Shown: positions 41,600 to 50,504 of the stretch, piece after piece
Position numbering within the stretch: the stretch's first letter is position 1
How the letters are laid out: each line of letters begins with the position of its first letter
Origin: Candidatus Gastranaerophilales bacterium
GTDB lineage: Bacteria; Cyanobacteriota; Vampirovibrionia; Gastranaerophilales; Gastranaerophilaceae
Direction: 5' to 3'
Assembly: GCA_944324425.1 (NCBI GenBank)
Contig: CALUWE010000004.1
Span: 1-64,000 of the forward strand
Length of the DNA stretch: 64,000 nt
Notes under the pieces: generated by a model
Database searches by the model: none
Seen by the model: the letters and a program-made list of their open reading frames with translations, nothing else
What the model was told of the DNA's origin: nothing
Made by a program: the position numbers and the translations under genes

Positions 41600-43007
41600 A
41601 TTGGTTGATTTTTTCTTCTTCTTTTATGCCGATTTTTTCTTCCAATTCATGCCTTGATTCTTCATAACCGGAGCGGCCCATAAGAGCGTATGTATAATTT
41701 TTGGCTTGCTCAACCCCCGGCTGATTAAATGCGTCTATATTGTATAATTCGCCCGCAATTGCAGTTTGAACTTCTAACATATAAAACAGTTGCGCCAAAT
41801 AATAAGCATTAACTTTCGGCATATGAATTGTTAAATTCGGACGTTTAAAATTGGATAGAGCAACAGCCGTTGCATCAGCTTCAGCGTTTATAAGTTCATT
41901 AATTGTTTTACCGCCTAAATAATTAATTCCTGTAAATTCAAATATTTTTGGAATTTCAACCACGTTATCAAATTCATCAACCCTGATAAAATTGATTAAT
42001 TTGTCGTGCTTGCCTTCATTATAAAGTTGAATTTGGGAATGCTGATCAGTTGCGCCTAAAGCTTTAATTGGCACAGGGCCAATATTTACAACATTGCCTT
42101 CTTTATCAATTTCTTTTCCTAAAGATTCCGCCCAAAGTTGAACAAACCAATCCGATACATATTTTAATCTTGAAGAATATGGCATCATAACCGTTATATA
42201 GTGGCCTTTTTGAGTATCCATTAAATAATGAATTAAGGCATTTTGGGCTGCAATGTTTTTATTAATATCGGTATTTTTAAGGGCTAAATCCATTGTTTTG
42301 ATGCCGTTCATAATTTCATCAATGTCAATGCCGACAAGCGCCATCGGAACGAGCCCGACAGGTGAAAAAACGGAAAATCTGCCGCCGACATCATCCGGCA
42401 CAACAAAAGTTTTATATCCTTCTTCGTTTGCAATTTGCCTTAAAACACCCGAGAGTTTATCTGTTGTTGCAACAATATTTTTTCTGTAATCATCACCAAG
42501 CATATTTTGCAATTTATCTTTAATTATCATAAATTGCGCCATGGTTTCCGCTGTTGAACCTGATTTTGTGATTACATTTACAAGCGTTCTTTTAAGGTCA
42601 AGTATATTTAATAAGCTTTGAATTTCATCGGGGTCAATGTTATCTAAGAAGAAAATTCTCGGGTATCCTCCTCTTTCTTCTTTAGATAAAAGGTTCCAAC
42701 TAAGGTTTAAAAGCGCATGGCAAAAAGCAATTGCACCAAGTGCAGAGCCGCCTATTCCCAAAACAAGAACATTATCAAACCTGTTTTCAACCATAGCTGC
42801 ATATTCTTTAACATACCAAAGGGTTTCTTCGTTATACCCCAAATTCATCCACTGCAGCCAAGCACCTTGTTTATCTTTGTTAAAATTAAGGTTTTTTATA
42901 ATTTCTTCAATTTTAGGCGCATAAATTCCAAACTCAGATTCAATATCAAGGCCGTATTCTTCGCCTATTACTTTTGATGAAACATTCTTAAAATCAATTT
43001 TAATCAT
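41598..43007 (-). CDS. pgi: glucose-6-phosphate isomerase
   Basis: Interconverts glucose-6-P and fructose-6-P. 469 residues, in the shorter size class of bacterial enzymes. Motifs: VLGIGGSALGAIAF near 80-93, TKSGSTAETMAQF near 144-156 (phosphate site), GGRFSVFSPVGLVPMALVG near 206-224 (PGI signature 1), catalytic Glu/His region WAESLGKEIDKEG and ATDQHSQIQLYNEG near 310-325, and PGVEQAKNYTYALMG near 432. Own promoter with a palindrome inside its spacer. Confidence 0.95.
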   Translation of the reverse strand: MIKIDFKNVSSKVIGEEYGLDIESEFGIYAPKIEEIIKNLNFNKDKQGAWLQWMNLGYNEETLWYVKEYAAMVENRFDNVLVLGIGGSALGAIAFCHALLNLSWNLLSKEERGGYPRIFFLDNIDPDEIQSLLNILDLKRTLVNVITKSGSTAETMAQFMIIKDKLQNMLGDDYRKNIVATTDKLSGVLRQIANEEGYKTFVVPDDVGGRFSVFSPVGLVPMALVGIDIDEIMNGIKTMDLALKNTDINKNIAAQNALIHYLMDTQKGHYITVMMPYSSRLKYVSDWFVQLWAESLGKEIDKEGNVVNIGPVPIKALGATDQHSQIQLYNEGKHDKLINFIRVDEFDNVVEIPKIFEFTGINYLGGKTINELINAEADATAVALSNFKRPNLTIHMPKVNAYYLAQLFYMLEVQTAIAGELYNIDAFNQPGVEQAKNYTYALMGRSGYEESRHELEEKIGIKEEEKINQ

Positions 43008-43034
43008 TATTTATAATCCCTTAATTTAAGAATA

Positions 43035-43063
43035 ATTATACTAAGAGCAAGCTCTGATGTAAA
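43035..43063 (-). promoter_or_regulatory. pgi promoter with an inverted repeat in the spacer
   Basis: Minus strand: TTTACA (43058-43063), 17-base spacer, consensus TATAAT (43035-43040). The spacer contains AGAGC-AA-GCTCT (43044-43055), a possible operator. Confidence 0.65.
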
Positions 43064-43124
43064 TACTGTTGAGATTGCCCGACTTATCAATGATAAAAAT
43101 AAGTGAATTTGTTAAAAGAAGAAT

Positions 43125-43733
43125 ATGAGAACATTTAATAAAAACGACGATTTTATTTTCGAATTAATCCATGACCTAAAAGCGCCCATCATAAGCATGG
43201 ATTTTGCACTTAAAAATATAAGGCGTGATGAATTTTTGGATGAACTTTTTAAAATTAACAGGCACAATTTGAACTATGTTGAAAATATGATGAGCTCATA
43301 TTCCTTGCAAAAAGGCAGATATTGCCCCAAATTTGAGCTTGTTAATTTAAGCGCAATGATAAAAGAAGAAACAAGGGTTTTAAATTTTTTGATAGCGGAA
43401 AAAAATTTAAGAATAATTATGAGCCTTGATAAAGCATTTGACCCTTATGTTGTGGGGGATAAATATTTAATAAGACAAATTATTTTAAACCTTTTAACAA
43501 ACGCTGTTAAATATACGCCTAATGACGGCACAATAAAAATTGTTTTTGAAAAAAGGGATAACTATTTAACAATTTGTTTTTCAAACCCTTATGATAAAAA
43601 ACAAAAAAACCTGTGTTCCACCAAAATGGGGCTTGAAATTGTAAGAAAAAAATTGAGAGCAATTAAGGGCAAATTAAAAATAATCAAGAACTCAAGCGAT
43701 ATTTGTTTTCAGATTTCGTTTGAATCTAAATAA
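43125..43733 (+). CDS. minimal sensor-less histidine kinase-like protein
   Basis: 202 residues, soluble, consisting only of a dimerisation/phosphoacceptor helix pair and an ATPase domain. H-box FELIHDLKAPIISMDFAL with His16; N-box IRQIILNLLTNAVKYTPND near 117-135; G2-like KMGLEIVRKKL near 178. The G1 box (DxGxG) is missing: the strand reads TICFSNPYDKKQKN. ATP binding may therefore be weak or the protein may be a docking partner or phosphotransferase. No transmembrane or sensor domain and no response regulator next to it. Divergent from pgi; AGAAG precedes the ATG. Confidence 0.8.
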   Translation: MRTFNKNDDFIFELIHDLKAPIISMDFALKNIRRDEFLDELFKINRHNLNYVENMMSSYSLQKGRYCPKFELVNLSAMIKEETRVLNFLIAEKNLRIIMSLDKAFDPYVVGDKYLIRQIILNLLTNAVKYTPNDGTIKIVFEKRDNYLTICFSNPYDKKQKNLCSTKMGLEIVRKKLRAIKGKLKIIKNSSDICFQISFESK

Positions 43734-44969
43734 TTATTTTTTAAGTTCGTCCAAAACGCCTTCAAGCGCAATTTTTACGTGGTAATAGCTTAAGCCCCCC
43801 TGCATATAAATTGCATAGGGCGGGCGAATCGGCCCATCGGCTGAAAGTTCAATTGTAGAACCTTCAATAAAACTGCCCCCTGCCATAATTAATTTGTCTT
43901 CATACCCCGGAACAACATCAGGAATCGGGGTTAAGTAGCTTTCAACAGGAGAATATCTTTGTAATGCTTTACAAAATTTTTCTTGTTCTTCGCCTTTTGT
44001 AAATTTAATTGTTTGAATTAAATCTACCCTTTTTTCATTTGAATGAGGGTGAGTCAAAAAGCCTGTATTTTCAAAAACTTTTGCAGCTAAAATTGCCCCT
44101 TTAAGAGCATTTGCAACAATAGATGGCGCCATAAAAAAACCTTGCAAGATAACACGAGTTGTATTAAACATAGCACCCCCTTCTCTGCCGATACCGGGGG
44201 ATGTTAATCTTCTTGCACAAAGTTCAACAAGCCTTTCTTTTCCTGCAATATAGCCCCCCGCTTCAACAATGCCGCCTCCGGGGTTTTTAATTAAGCTGCC
44301 TGCCATAATATCGGCGCCAACCTCAAGCGGTTCTTTTGTATCTGTAAATTCACCGTAGCAATTGTCTACAAAACAAATTGTATTTGGGTTTTTAGCTTTT
44401 ACAATTTCAACAATTTTTTTAATATCATCTAAAGTTAAAGATTTTCTTAAAGAATACCCTCTTGATTTTTGAATTAAAACCATTTTGGTGTTTTCTTTTA
44501 TATAATTTGGAATTTTTTCAAAATCAACTTCAAATTCATTTTTTAAGGGAATTTCATCATAAGTTACTTTATGGCCCATTAAAGATGATTCAAAATAAGG
44601 GTCATCATTTCTTTTTCCTATTATTTCTTCTAAGGTGTCATAAGGCGCTCCTGCTATTGAAACAAGGTTATCGCCCGAATGTAAAAGCCCGAATAATACA
44701 CAAGATAGGGTGTGGGTTCCTGATACAAAATGGGGGCGGACAATGGCAGCTTCAGCTCTAAAAGCATCTGCAAAGACATTATCCAAGGCTTCTCTGCCTA
44801 AGTCGTCATGCCCGTAGCCAGTTACAGTATAAAAATGTTCTTCGCCAATTTTATTTTTATAAAAAGCATCCAAAACTTTTCTTTGGTTAAATTCGGCAAT
44901 TCTGTCAATTTCCTTGAATTGTTCAATAAGTTCGCTTTCGGCTTTTTCTATAATTTCTTTTGAATTCAT
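43734..44969 (-). CDS. methionine gamma-lyase-like PLP enzyme (YnbB/aluminium-resistance family)
   Basis: 411-residue fold-type I PLP enzyme of the group called 'aluminium resistance protein' or YnbB. Seen: FYTVTGYGHDDLGREALDNV near 48, RPHFVSGTHTLSCVLFGLL near 96, the cofactor Asp region CFVDNCYGEFTD near 207 and the PLP-binding Lys in GSLIKNPGGGIVEAGGYIAG near 228-247. The physiological substrate is uncertain (probably a sulfur amino acid or a cystathionine-like compound). Its ATG overlaps the rocD stop (TAATG), so the two are coupled. Confidence 0.85.
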   Translation of the reverse strand: MNSKEIIEKAESELIEQFKEIDRIAEFNQRKVLDAFYKNKIGEEHFYTVTGYGHDDLGREALDNVFADAFRAEAAIVRPHFVSGTHTLSCVLFGLLHSGDNLVSIAGAPYDTLEEIIGKRNDDPYFESSLMGHKVTYDEIPLKNEFEVDFEKIPNYIKENTKMVLIQKSRGYSLRKSLTLDDIKKIVEIVKAKNPNTICFVDNCYGEFTDTKEPLEVGADIMAGSLIKNPGGGIVEAGGYIAGKERLVELCARRLTSPGIGREGGAMFNTTRVILQGFFMAPSIVANALKGAILAAKVFENTGFLTHPHSNEKRVDLIQTIKFTKGEEQEKFCKALQRYSPVESYLTPIPDVVPGYEDKLIMAGGSFIEGSTIELSADGPIRPPYAIYMQGGLSYYHVKIALEGVLDELKK

Positions 44970-46159
44970 TATTCTTCCTTAAATACCGCCTTAAACCCTT
45001 CTATAATAGTATTAATTTCATCCTTTTTAATTATTAAAGGCGGCGCAATTCTTATTATATTTTCGTGAGTTTCCTTTACAAGAATACCATAATCCTTAAA
45101 TAATTTTTCGCAATATTTTCTTGCGGGCTCGTTTAATTCCATTGCAATTAAAAGCCCTTTTCCTCTTACTTCTTTGATTTTATTATTTTTAATTTTTTTA
45201 AGTTCAGCCAAAAGATATTCACCCATTTTTTTGGAATTTTCAGCTAATTTTTCATCAACAATAACATCCAATGCCGCCATTGCAATGCTTGAAGCCATCG
45301 GACTGCCGCCAAAGGTAGAACCGTGTTCGCCCGGTTTAAAAACACCCAAAATATCTTTTGAGGATAAAACCGCAGAAACAGGATAAAAGCCGCCCGATAA
45401 GGCTTTTCCGACAGTTACAATGTCGGGGCGGATATTTTCATATTCAAAAGCAAAAAATTTACCGCATCTTCCAAAGCCTGTTTGAATTTCATCCAATATC
45501 ATTAAAATATTGTTTTCGTCGCAAAGTTTTCTTATATCTTTTAAATAACCGACAGGCGGAATTTTCACTCCTGCTTCGCCTTGAATTGGTTCCAATAAAA
45601 TTGCAACGGTATTTTTTGTTATTAATTCTTTCATTGAATTAATATCGCCGTATTTTGCAATTTTAAACCCTTCCGTGTAAGGGCCAAAATCTTTTTTTGC
45701 GCTTTCATCCGTTGAAAAACTGATGATTGTTGTTGTTCTTCCGTGAAAATTTTCAGAACATACAATAATTTCAGCAGCTTCAACCCCCTTTTTTTGATAA
45801 CCCCATTTTCTTGCGGTTTTAATTGCGGTCTCAACCGCTTCGGCGCCTGTGTTCATCGGCAAAACCATTTCAAACCCCGTTAGTTTGGTCAATTTTTCAT
45901 AATAAAGGGGCAAAACATTATTTCTAAAAGCACGAGAGGTTAGAGTTATTTTTTTTGCCTGCTCAACCATGGCTTTCATTATTTTAGGGTGGCAATGTCC
46001 CTGATTAACGGCACTGTATGCACTAAGACAATCCGTATATCTTTTGCCTTCAACATCAAAAACATAAATTCCTTCGCCTTTTTCAATTACGACATCTAAG
46101 GGTTTATAATTGTTTGCACCGTATTTTTTTTCAAGTTCTATAAAATCAAGAGAATTCAT
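44969..46159 (-). CDS. rocD: ornithine aminotransferase
   Basis: Converts ornithine plus 2-oxoglutarate to glutamate-5-semialdehyde. 396 residues, class III PLP aminotransferase: KYGANNYKPLDVVIEKGEGI near 14-33 and DCLSAYSAVNQGHCHPKI near 43-60 are characteristic of OAT; MNTGAEAVETAIK binds PLP phosphate; LDEIQTGFGRCGKF near 225 carries the cofactor Asp; and the Lys is in TVGKALSGGFYPVSA near 252-266. GGGGG precedes the ATG. It fits with the arginine dihydrolase at 50505, giving arginine to ornithine to P5C. An acetylornithine transaminase role cannot be fully excluded. Confidence 0.9.
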   Translation of the reverse strand: MNSLDFIELEKKYGANNYKPLDVVIEKGEGIYVFDVEGKRYTDCLSAYSAVNQGHCHPKIMKAMVEQAKKITLTSRAFRNNVLPLYYEKLTKLTGFEMVLPMNTGAEAVETAIKTARKWGYQKKGVEAAEIIVCSENFHGRTTTIISFSTDESAKKDFGPYTEGFKIAKYGDINSMKELITKNTVAILLEPIQGEAGVKIPPVGYLKDIRKLCDENNILMILDEIQTGFGRCGKFFAFEYENIRPDIVTVGKALSGGFYPVSAVLSSKDILGVFKPGEHGSTFGGSPMASSIAMAALDVIVDEKLAENSKKMGEYLLAELKKIKNNKIKEVRGKGLLIAMELNEPARKYCEKLFKDYGILVKETHENIIRIAPPLIIKKDEINTIIEGFKAVFKEE

Positions 46160-46217
46160 ATTTTGCCCCCTTTCTTTTTTATAATTGTAGTAGAAAAAAA
46201 TAAAGCTCGCAATTATT

Positions 46218-46246
46218 TTGCATTTAAAAAAAATTCCTACTATAAT
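46218..46246 (+). promoter_or_regulatory. promoter of the GT39 pair (leaderless geometry)
   Basis: TTGCAT (46218-46223), 17-base spacer, consensus TATAAT (46241-46246), then seven bases (TTTTTCT) and the ATG at 46253. Transcription should start at or next to the A of the ATG, with no room for a Shine-Dalgarno sequence. Confidence 0.7.
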
Positions 46247-46252
46247 TTTTCT

Positions 46253-48253
46253 ATGAAATCAAATAAAACTTATATTTTTTGGGGGTTGGCGGCTCTTGTT
46301 GTTTTTCTTTTTGTTCTTGTAATAAAGAATATTCTTCCGTCTAATCTTCCTAAATATCCCGTTTTTCCGACGGTTTATAATGCCGTCAATGTTATTTTGG
46401 ATACAAAAACAAACAACAATGATGATATTATTTTAAAAGTTAATGATGAATATTATTCCGTTCCGAATTCGAAAGAACTTTTAAACAAAACAATTAAATA
46501 TAAGACCGACAAAATAAGCATTCTTGTTGATAAAAATTTCAAAAATGAAATTAAAAATATTGTTATTTTTAATGACCTGAAATCTTTCTATTTCAATGAC
46601 TTTTCAAAATTTGATAAAAAAGAAAGTGAACTTTGTTTAAATAACAATTGCAAAGTTTATTATGAATACGACATTTCAGACCATGTTAAATATAACAGAA
46701 ATGCAAGTTCAATTAATTTTCATTCAAACACAAATTTGATTTGCAATATAGTTTTGTCGCTTTTTTCGGGAAGCTTGATTTTTGCGGTTCCTTATATTTT
46801 GCTCTTTATTTTGATAATTTATTTTATAAACAATAAAAAAGAGATTAAAATATTCAAATTTAACCCTTACATTTTAACGGTTTTAATTTTTCTGTTCGGT
46901 AGTTTAATGTATTCAAACGGAATGCTTGATTATCTTCCTTGGCCTGATGAATACAGAACAATTGAATATTCGGATCCGAAGCTTCCTTTTATGACTATTT
47001 TTACAGACCCCGGAAACCCGCCTTTATTTTATCTTTTATTCAGAATTTTTATAGGATTTTTTGGCGTTTCAATTTTAACCATGAAATTATTCCCCTTTAT
47101 TATAGGAATTTTAGCCATTTTTATAATGTGGCTGATTTTAAAATGCGAATTTGATATAAAAACCGCAAATATTGGCGCATTTTTAGCCTTTATCAATGTT
47201 CCTTTGGTTTATTACAGCGAAGAAACAAGAAGTTATATTCTGCAGGCATTGTTTTCGCCGGTTTTAATTTGGACTCTTTTTAGAATTTTAAACACAAATA
47301 AGAAAAAGTATTATTTTATATATGCAATTTTAGCAGCCGTCATTTCAAATATTCATTATTATGAAATTTTGCTTTTGGTTTCAATTTTTATTTACGCTTT
47401 TATTTATTTAATAATTCAAAAAAGATATTTTGATATTTTTAAATTTTTCTTAGCGAACCTTTTTGGTGCAATTTGTTTTTTACCCTTTTTCATTTTAACC
47501 GCATTTAATAAAGCGCTTGTTGACAGTTCTTTTAACAATTGGATTCCCCCTATTTGCTTTAATCAAATTAAAAAGTGCACTTACTATATTTTTGGCGGCT
47601 TGGCCTCATTCCTAATTTCTGCTTTTGTTTTCATTAAAACAATTCTTAAAAACGAAATTCAAAACGAAAGAAGAAATAATTATATAATCTGCCTGTTTTC
47701 GGTTATTTTAATGACGATTATTCAAGGAGTTATTTTATCTTATTCAATTCGCCCAATGCTTGTTGAAAGATATCTTCTTTTGTTATCGCCTTTATTCATA
47801 ATGTTTTTAGCCATTGTATTTACAAAAAAATACAATAATAAATTTGCGGTAATCTTCTTTTTAATTTGGGTCATTTTAATTCAAGCGGGTTCATTTGAAA
47901 AAAACAACAGAAGAAAAGGAATTTTAGAAAATCCTTTAAGATTTTCAAAACAGTATTATGAAAATAAAGAAAAAAACGAAAATATTTATGCAATTTTAAA
48001 CATCTCAAACCCTGAATACCTTGAAAATAAAGATGATTATATGAATGAAAATATAACATATATTTCAAGATCAATTTTTATAGCTCAGGAAACAATAGAT
48101 GAAATTTTAAATAAAGATAAAAATGCGGTTATTTTTACATCAACTTTATCTGCGGATGAAAAAAATTCCAAAACTCCCGATAACTATAAATGTTATTTTA
48201 ATTCTTCGACAGACCTTTGTTTGTGGAAAATAACAGGGGTGAAAAATAAGTAA
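46253..48253 (+). CDS. GT39/ArnT-like membrane glycosyltransferase, copy 1
   Basis: 666-residue polytopic protein of the dolichyl-phosphate-mannose/ArnT-like (GT-C) group, transferring a sugar from a lipid carrier outside the membrane. Anchor helix 7-27; an extracytoplasmic domain about 30-160 with two close Cys (ELCLNNNCKVYYEY); then about 11 helices. The catalytic acidic motif is in LPWPDEYRTIEYSDP (DE), with PGNPPLFYLLFRIFIG and YSEETRSYILQALFS as conserved loops. Start ATG at 46253 is chosen because the promoter overlaps the longer frame. The stop overlaps the next gene's ATG (TAATG); that gene is a full-length paralogue. Confidence 0.82.
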   Translation: MKSNKTYIFWGLAALVVFLFVLVIKNILPSNLPKYPVFPTVYNAVNVILDTKTNNNDDIILKVNDEYYSVPNSKELLNKTIKYKTDKISILVDKNFKNEIKNIVIFNDLKSFYFNDFSKFDKKESELCLNNNCKVYYEYDISDHVKYNRNASSINFHSNTNLICNIVLSLFSGSLIFAVPYILLFILIIYFINNKKEIKIFKFNPYILTVLIFLFGSLMYSNGMLDYLPWPDEYRTIEYSDPKLPFMTIFTDPGNPPLFYLLFRIFIGFFGVSILTMKLFPFIIGILAIFIMWLILKCEFDIKTANIGAFLAFINVPLVYYSEETRSYILQALFSPVLIWTLFRILNTNKKKYYFIYAILAAVISNIHYYEILLLVSIFIYAFIYLIIQKRYFDIFKFFLANLFGAICFLPFFILTAFNKALVDSSFNNWIPPICFNQIKKCTYYIFGGLASFLISAFVFIKTILKNEIQNERRNNYIICLFSVILMTIIQGVILSYSIRPMLVERYLLLLSPLFIMFLAIVFTKKYNNKFAVIFFLIWVILIQAGSFEKNNRRKGILENPLRFSKQYYENKEKNENIYAILNISNPEYLENKDDYMNENITYISRSIFIAQETIDEILNKDKNAVIFTSTLSADEKNSKTPDNYKCYFNSSTDLCLWKITGVKNK

Positions 48254-50208
48254 TGAATAAAATATCCAAAACTTTTTATTTTTTATGTTTCGTTTTTGTT
48301 TGTCTTTTAATCAATTCATTCTTTTTAATTGCAAAAGAAATAAGCCCCTTAAATAACTACTCTTCTGTCTTTAACCCTATATGTGTTATTATTGAATTAA
48401 AGAAAGAGTCTGATTTTAAACCCGTTTTAAAAGTTAATAACGAATTTATAAACTTTGAAAATAAAAACAATCAGCTGAAAGCTTCAAGCGCAAAAAATAT
48501 AAAATCGCTTGACATATTAATTGAAAAAGAGCTTGAACAAGATATAAAAAATATAGTAGTTTTTAACGATACAAAATTAAATTATTTTAAAGATTTTTCT
48601 TCTTTTAAAAAAAGCGATTATTTGCTTTGCAACTCTAAAGGCTGCAAAAATTATCTGAAATATGAATTTCCGAAAAGTGTTAAATATAATGAAAATTCTT
48701 CTTCTTATAATTTCAAAAGCTATATAAACATTTTTTCAGCGGAATTTTTGTCTTGCTTTGTATTAAAACCTTTTATTTTTCTTCCGTTTTTATTTTTAAT
48801 TTTTATAACTTTTTACTTTGTCAAAAATAAAAATGAAATAAGCTTGCCAAAAATTAACTCTTGGCTTGTTTTTGCGCTTATTTTTGCGGCAGGAAGCTTA
48901 ATCAGATTCAACGAACTTTTTTCATATCCTTTAGAATTGGATGAGTCTGCTTCAATTTATTTTTCAGACCCCAAAAAAGACATTTGGTACACGTTTGATG
49001 ATGCCGGAAACCCGCCTTTATTTTATTTAATGCTCAGGTTGTGGCTGTCTGCTTTTAATGTCAGCCTTGTTTCTGCCAAACTTTTCCCTTTTATTATAAG
49101 CTTATTCGGAAGTTTTTTCTTATGGTTATTTTTAAAAAAAGAATTCAGTTTAAAAACCGCCAATTTAGGTTTGTTTTTAGCTTCCGTTAATTTGCCTTTG
49201 ATTTATTTTTCAAACGAAGTAAGAAGCTATATTCTACAAGCCGCTATTGTTCCTTTTATTGTTTATGTCTTATTCAAAATTATTGATACAAATAAACCGA
49301 AATACTATGTCTTTTACGCTGTTTTAGCCGCAATAATATCAAATATTCATTATTACGGAATTCTTTTATTAATTTCGAATTTTCTGTATTTAACCTGCTT
49401 TTTTATTTATAAAAAAAGAGGTCTTGATATTTTAAAATTTTTTATAGCAAACCTTTACGGCATTTTATTTTTTATTCCGTATTTTTTTGGAATTGCAAAC
49501 GAAAATGCACTAAACAACACCAATTTTAACGACTGGATTCCAAAAGTTTCAATTGGCCAAATTAAAACCTGTCTTATGTATATTTTTGGCGGCGGCATTT
49601 CTTTTATTTTGAGTTTGGTTTTCTTTTTAAAAAATTTATTCAAAGAAAATTCCAAAGAAAAAAGAATGGTTATTTATTCTTTTTCCATAATTGTTTTAAC
49701 CTTTCTTCTTTCGGTGATATTCTCTCTAATTATTCGCCCGCTTATGGTTGAAAGATATTATATTTTGATTTTACCTTTATTTATAATCTTTTTAACTTGT
49801 ATATTTACATCAAAATATAAAAATAAATATGCGGTAATTCTTTTTATATTGTGGTTTTTTATTATTCAAACAAATGCAAAAGAACCTGTTGACAGAAGAT
49901 ATGGGATAATTAACCATCCCTTAAGCATTTCTTATTATTATGAAAATAAAGATAAGAATATTTATGTTGTAACAAATCAAAGCGAAGAAAATTTGAAATT
50001 CGGGTTTGAAAAATTTATAAAAAAAGATGTTAACTATGTTCAGGATTTAACCTTGTCTGCAGAAAAAACGGTTTATGAAATTTTAGACAAAGATAAAAAT
50101 GCGGTTATTTTTACATCTTTGATTCAAAACCCAAAAAGCCTTGTTAAAAATGCAATTCATTATTACAACCCCGCAACAAAAAGCATTCTGTATAAAGTTG
50201 AAAATTAA
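48253..50208 (+). CDS. GT39/ArnT-like membrane glycosyltransferase, copy 2
   Basis: 651 residues, colinear with the preceding protein along its length: the same N-terminal extracytoplasmic domain with paired Cys (YLLCNSKGCKNYLKYE), the acidic motif LELDESASIYFSDPKKD, AGNPPLFYLMLRLWLS and FSNEVRSYILQAAI, FNDWIPKVSIGQIKTC, and the C-terminal RPLMVERYYILILPLFIIF. Evidently a tandem duplication followed by strong divergence. The N-terminal domain between helix 1 and helix 2 is not part of the core GT-C fold and may bind acceptor or partner. Same transcript as copy 1. Confidence 0.82.
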   Translation: MNKISKTFYFLCFVFVCLLINSFFLIAKEISPLNNYSSVFNPICVIIELKKESDFKPVLKVNNEFINFENKNNQLKASSAKNIKSLDILIEKELEQDIKNIVVFNDTKLNYFKDFSSFKKSDYLLCNSKGCKNYLKYEFPKSVKYNENSSSYNFKSYINIFSAEFLSCFVLKPFIFLPFLFLIFITFYFVKNKNEISLPKINSWLVFALIFAAGSLIRFNELFSYPLELDESASIYFSDPKKDIWYTFDDAGNPPLFYLMLRLWLSAFNVSLVSAKLFPFIISLFGSFFLWLFLKKEFSLKTANLGLFLASVNLPLIYFSNEVRSYILQAAIVPFIVYVLFKIIDTNKPKYYVFYAVLAAIISNIHYYGILLLISNFLYLTCFFIYKKRGLDILKFFIANLYGILFFIPYFFGIANENALNNTNFNDWIPKVSIGQIKTCLMYIFGGGISFILSLVFFLKNLFKENSKEKRMVIYSFSIIVLTFLLSVIFSLIIRPLMVERYYILILPLFIIFLTCIFTSKYKNKYAVILFILWFFIIQTNAKEPVDRRYGIINHPLSISYYYENKDKNIYVVTNQSEENLKFGFEKFIKKDVNYVQDLTLSAEKTVYEILDKDKNAVIFTSLIQNPKSLVKNAIHYYNPATKSILYKVEN

Positions 50209-50236
50209 GATTGTATAAAGCTTTTAATTTTCATGC

Positions 50237-50242
50237 TATAAT
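50237..50242 (+). promoter_or_regulatory. extended -10 promoter of the arginine dihydrolase pair
   Basis: TGC-TATAAT (50234-50242). TTGTAT at 50211 is 20 bases away, so the extended -10 probably carries the activity. The promoter overlaps the longer in-frame reading of the next gene, supporting its later start. Confidence 0.5.
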
Positions 50243-50279
50243 AAAAACTACAAATATAGTAGATAGGAAAACCGTTGTT

Positions 50280-50501
50280 ATGATTAAAAAAATGAAATTG
50301 AAAGGCCACATTATTGACTCCCTTATTTTATCAAAACTTTTAGACCAAATAAATGAACTTGGTTTAACTTGTTATGCAACGGAAGTTGAAATAGGAAAAA
50401 GAAGGGAAGATATTTCAGAAGCCACCTTTATAATTGAAGCCGATAACAATGATGAAATGGAAAAAGCAATTGAGCTTGCAAAAAAACAAGGGGCTTATTA
50501 A
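50280..50501 (+). CDS. stand-alone LOR/SDH (ArgZ C-terminal-type) domain protein
   Basis: 73 residues. KLKGHIIDSLILSKLLDQIN, CYATEVEIGKRREDISEATF and ADNNDEMEKAIELAKKQGA follow the conserved 'LOR/SDH bifunctional enzyme' region, which in cyanobacterial ArgZ/AgrE proteins is fused behind the arginine dihydrolase domain. Here it is a separate gene placed 3 bases before that domain. Role: probably a regulatory or structural partner of the dihydrolase. Start ATG at 50280 has AGGA about 12 bases upstream; a start at 50292 is also possible. Confidence 0.75.
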   Translation: MIKKMKLKGHIIDSLILSKLLDQINELGLTCYATEVEIGKRREDISEATFIIEADNNDEMEKAIELAKKQGAY

Positions 50502-50504
50502 ACC

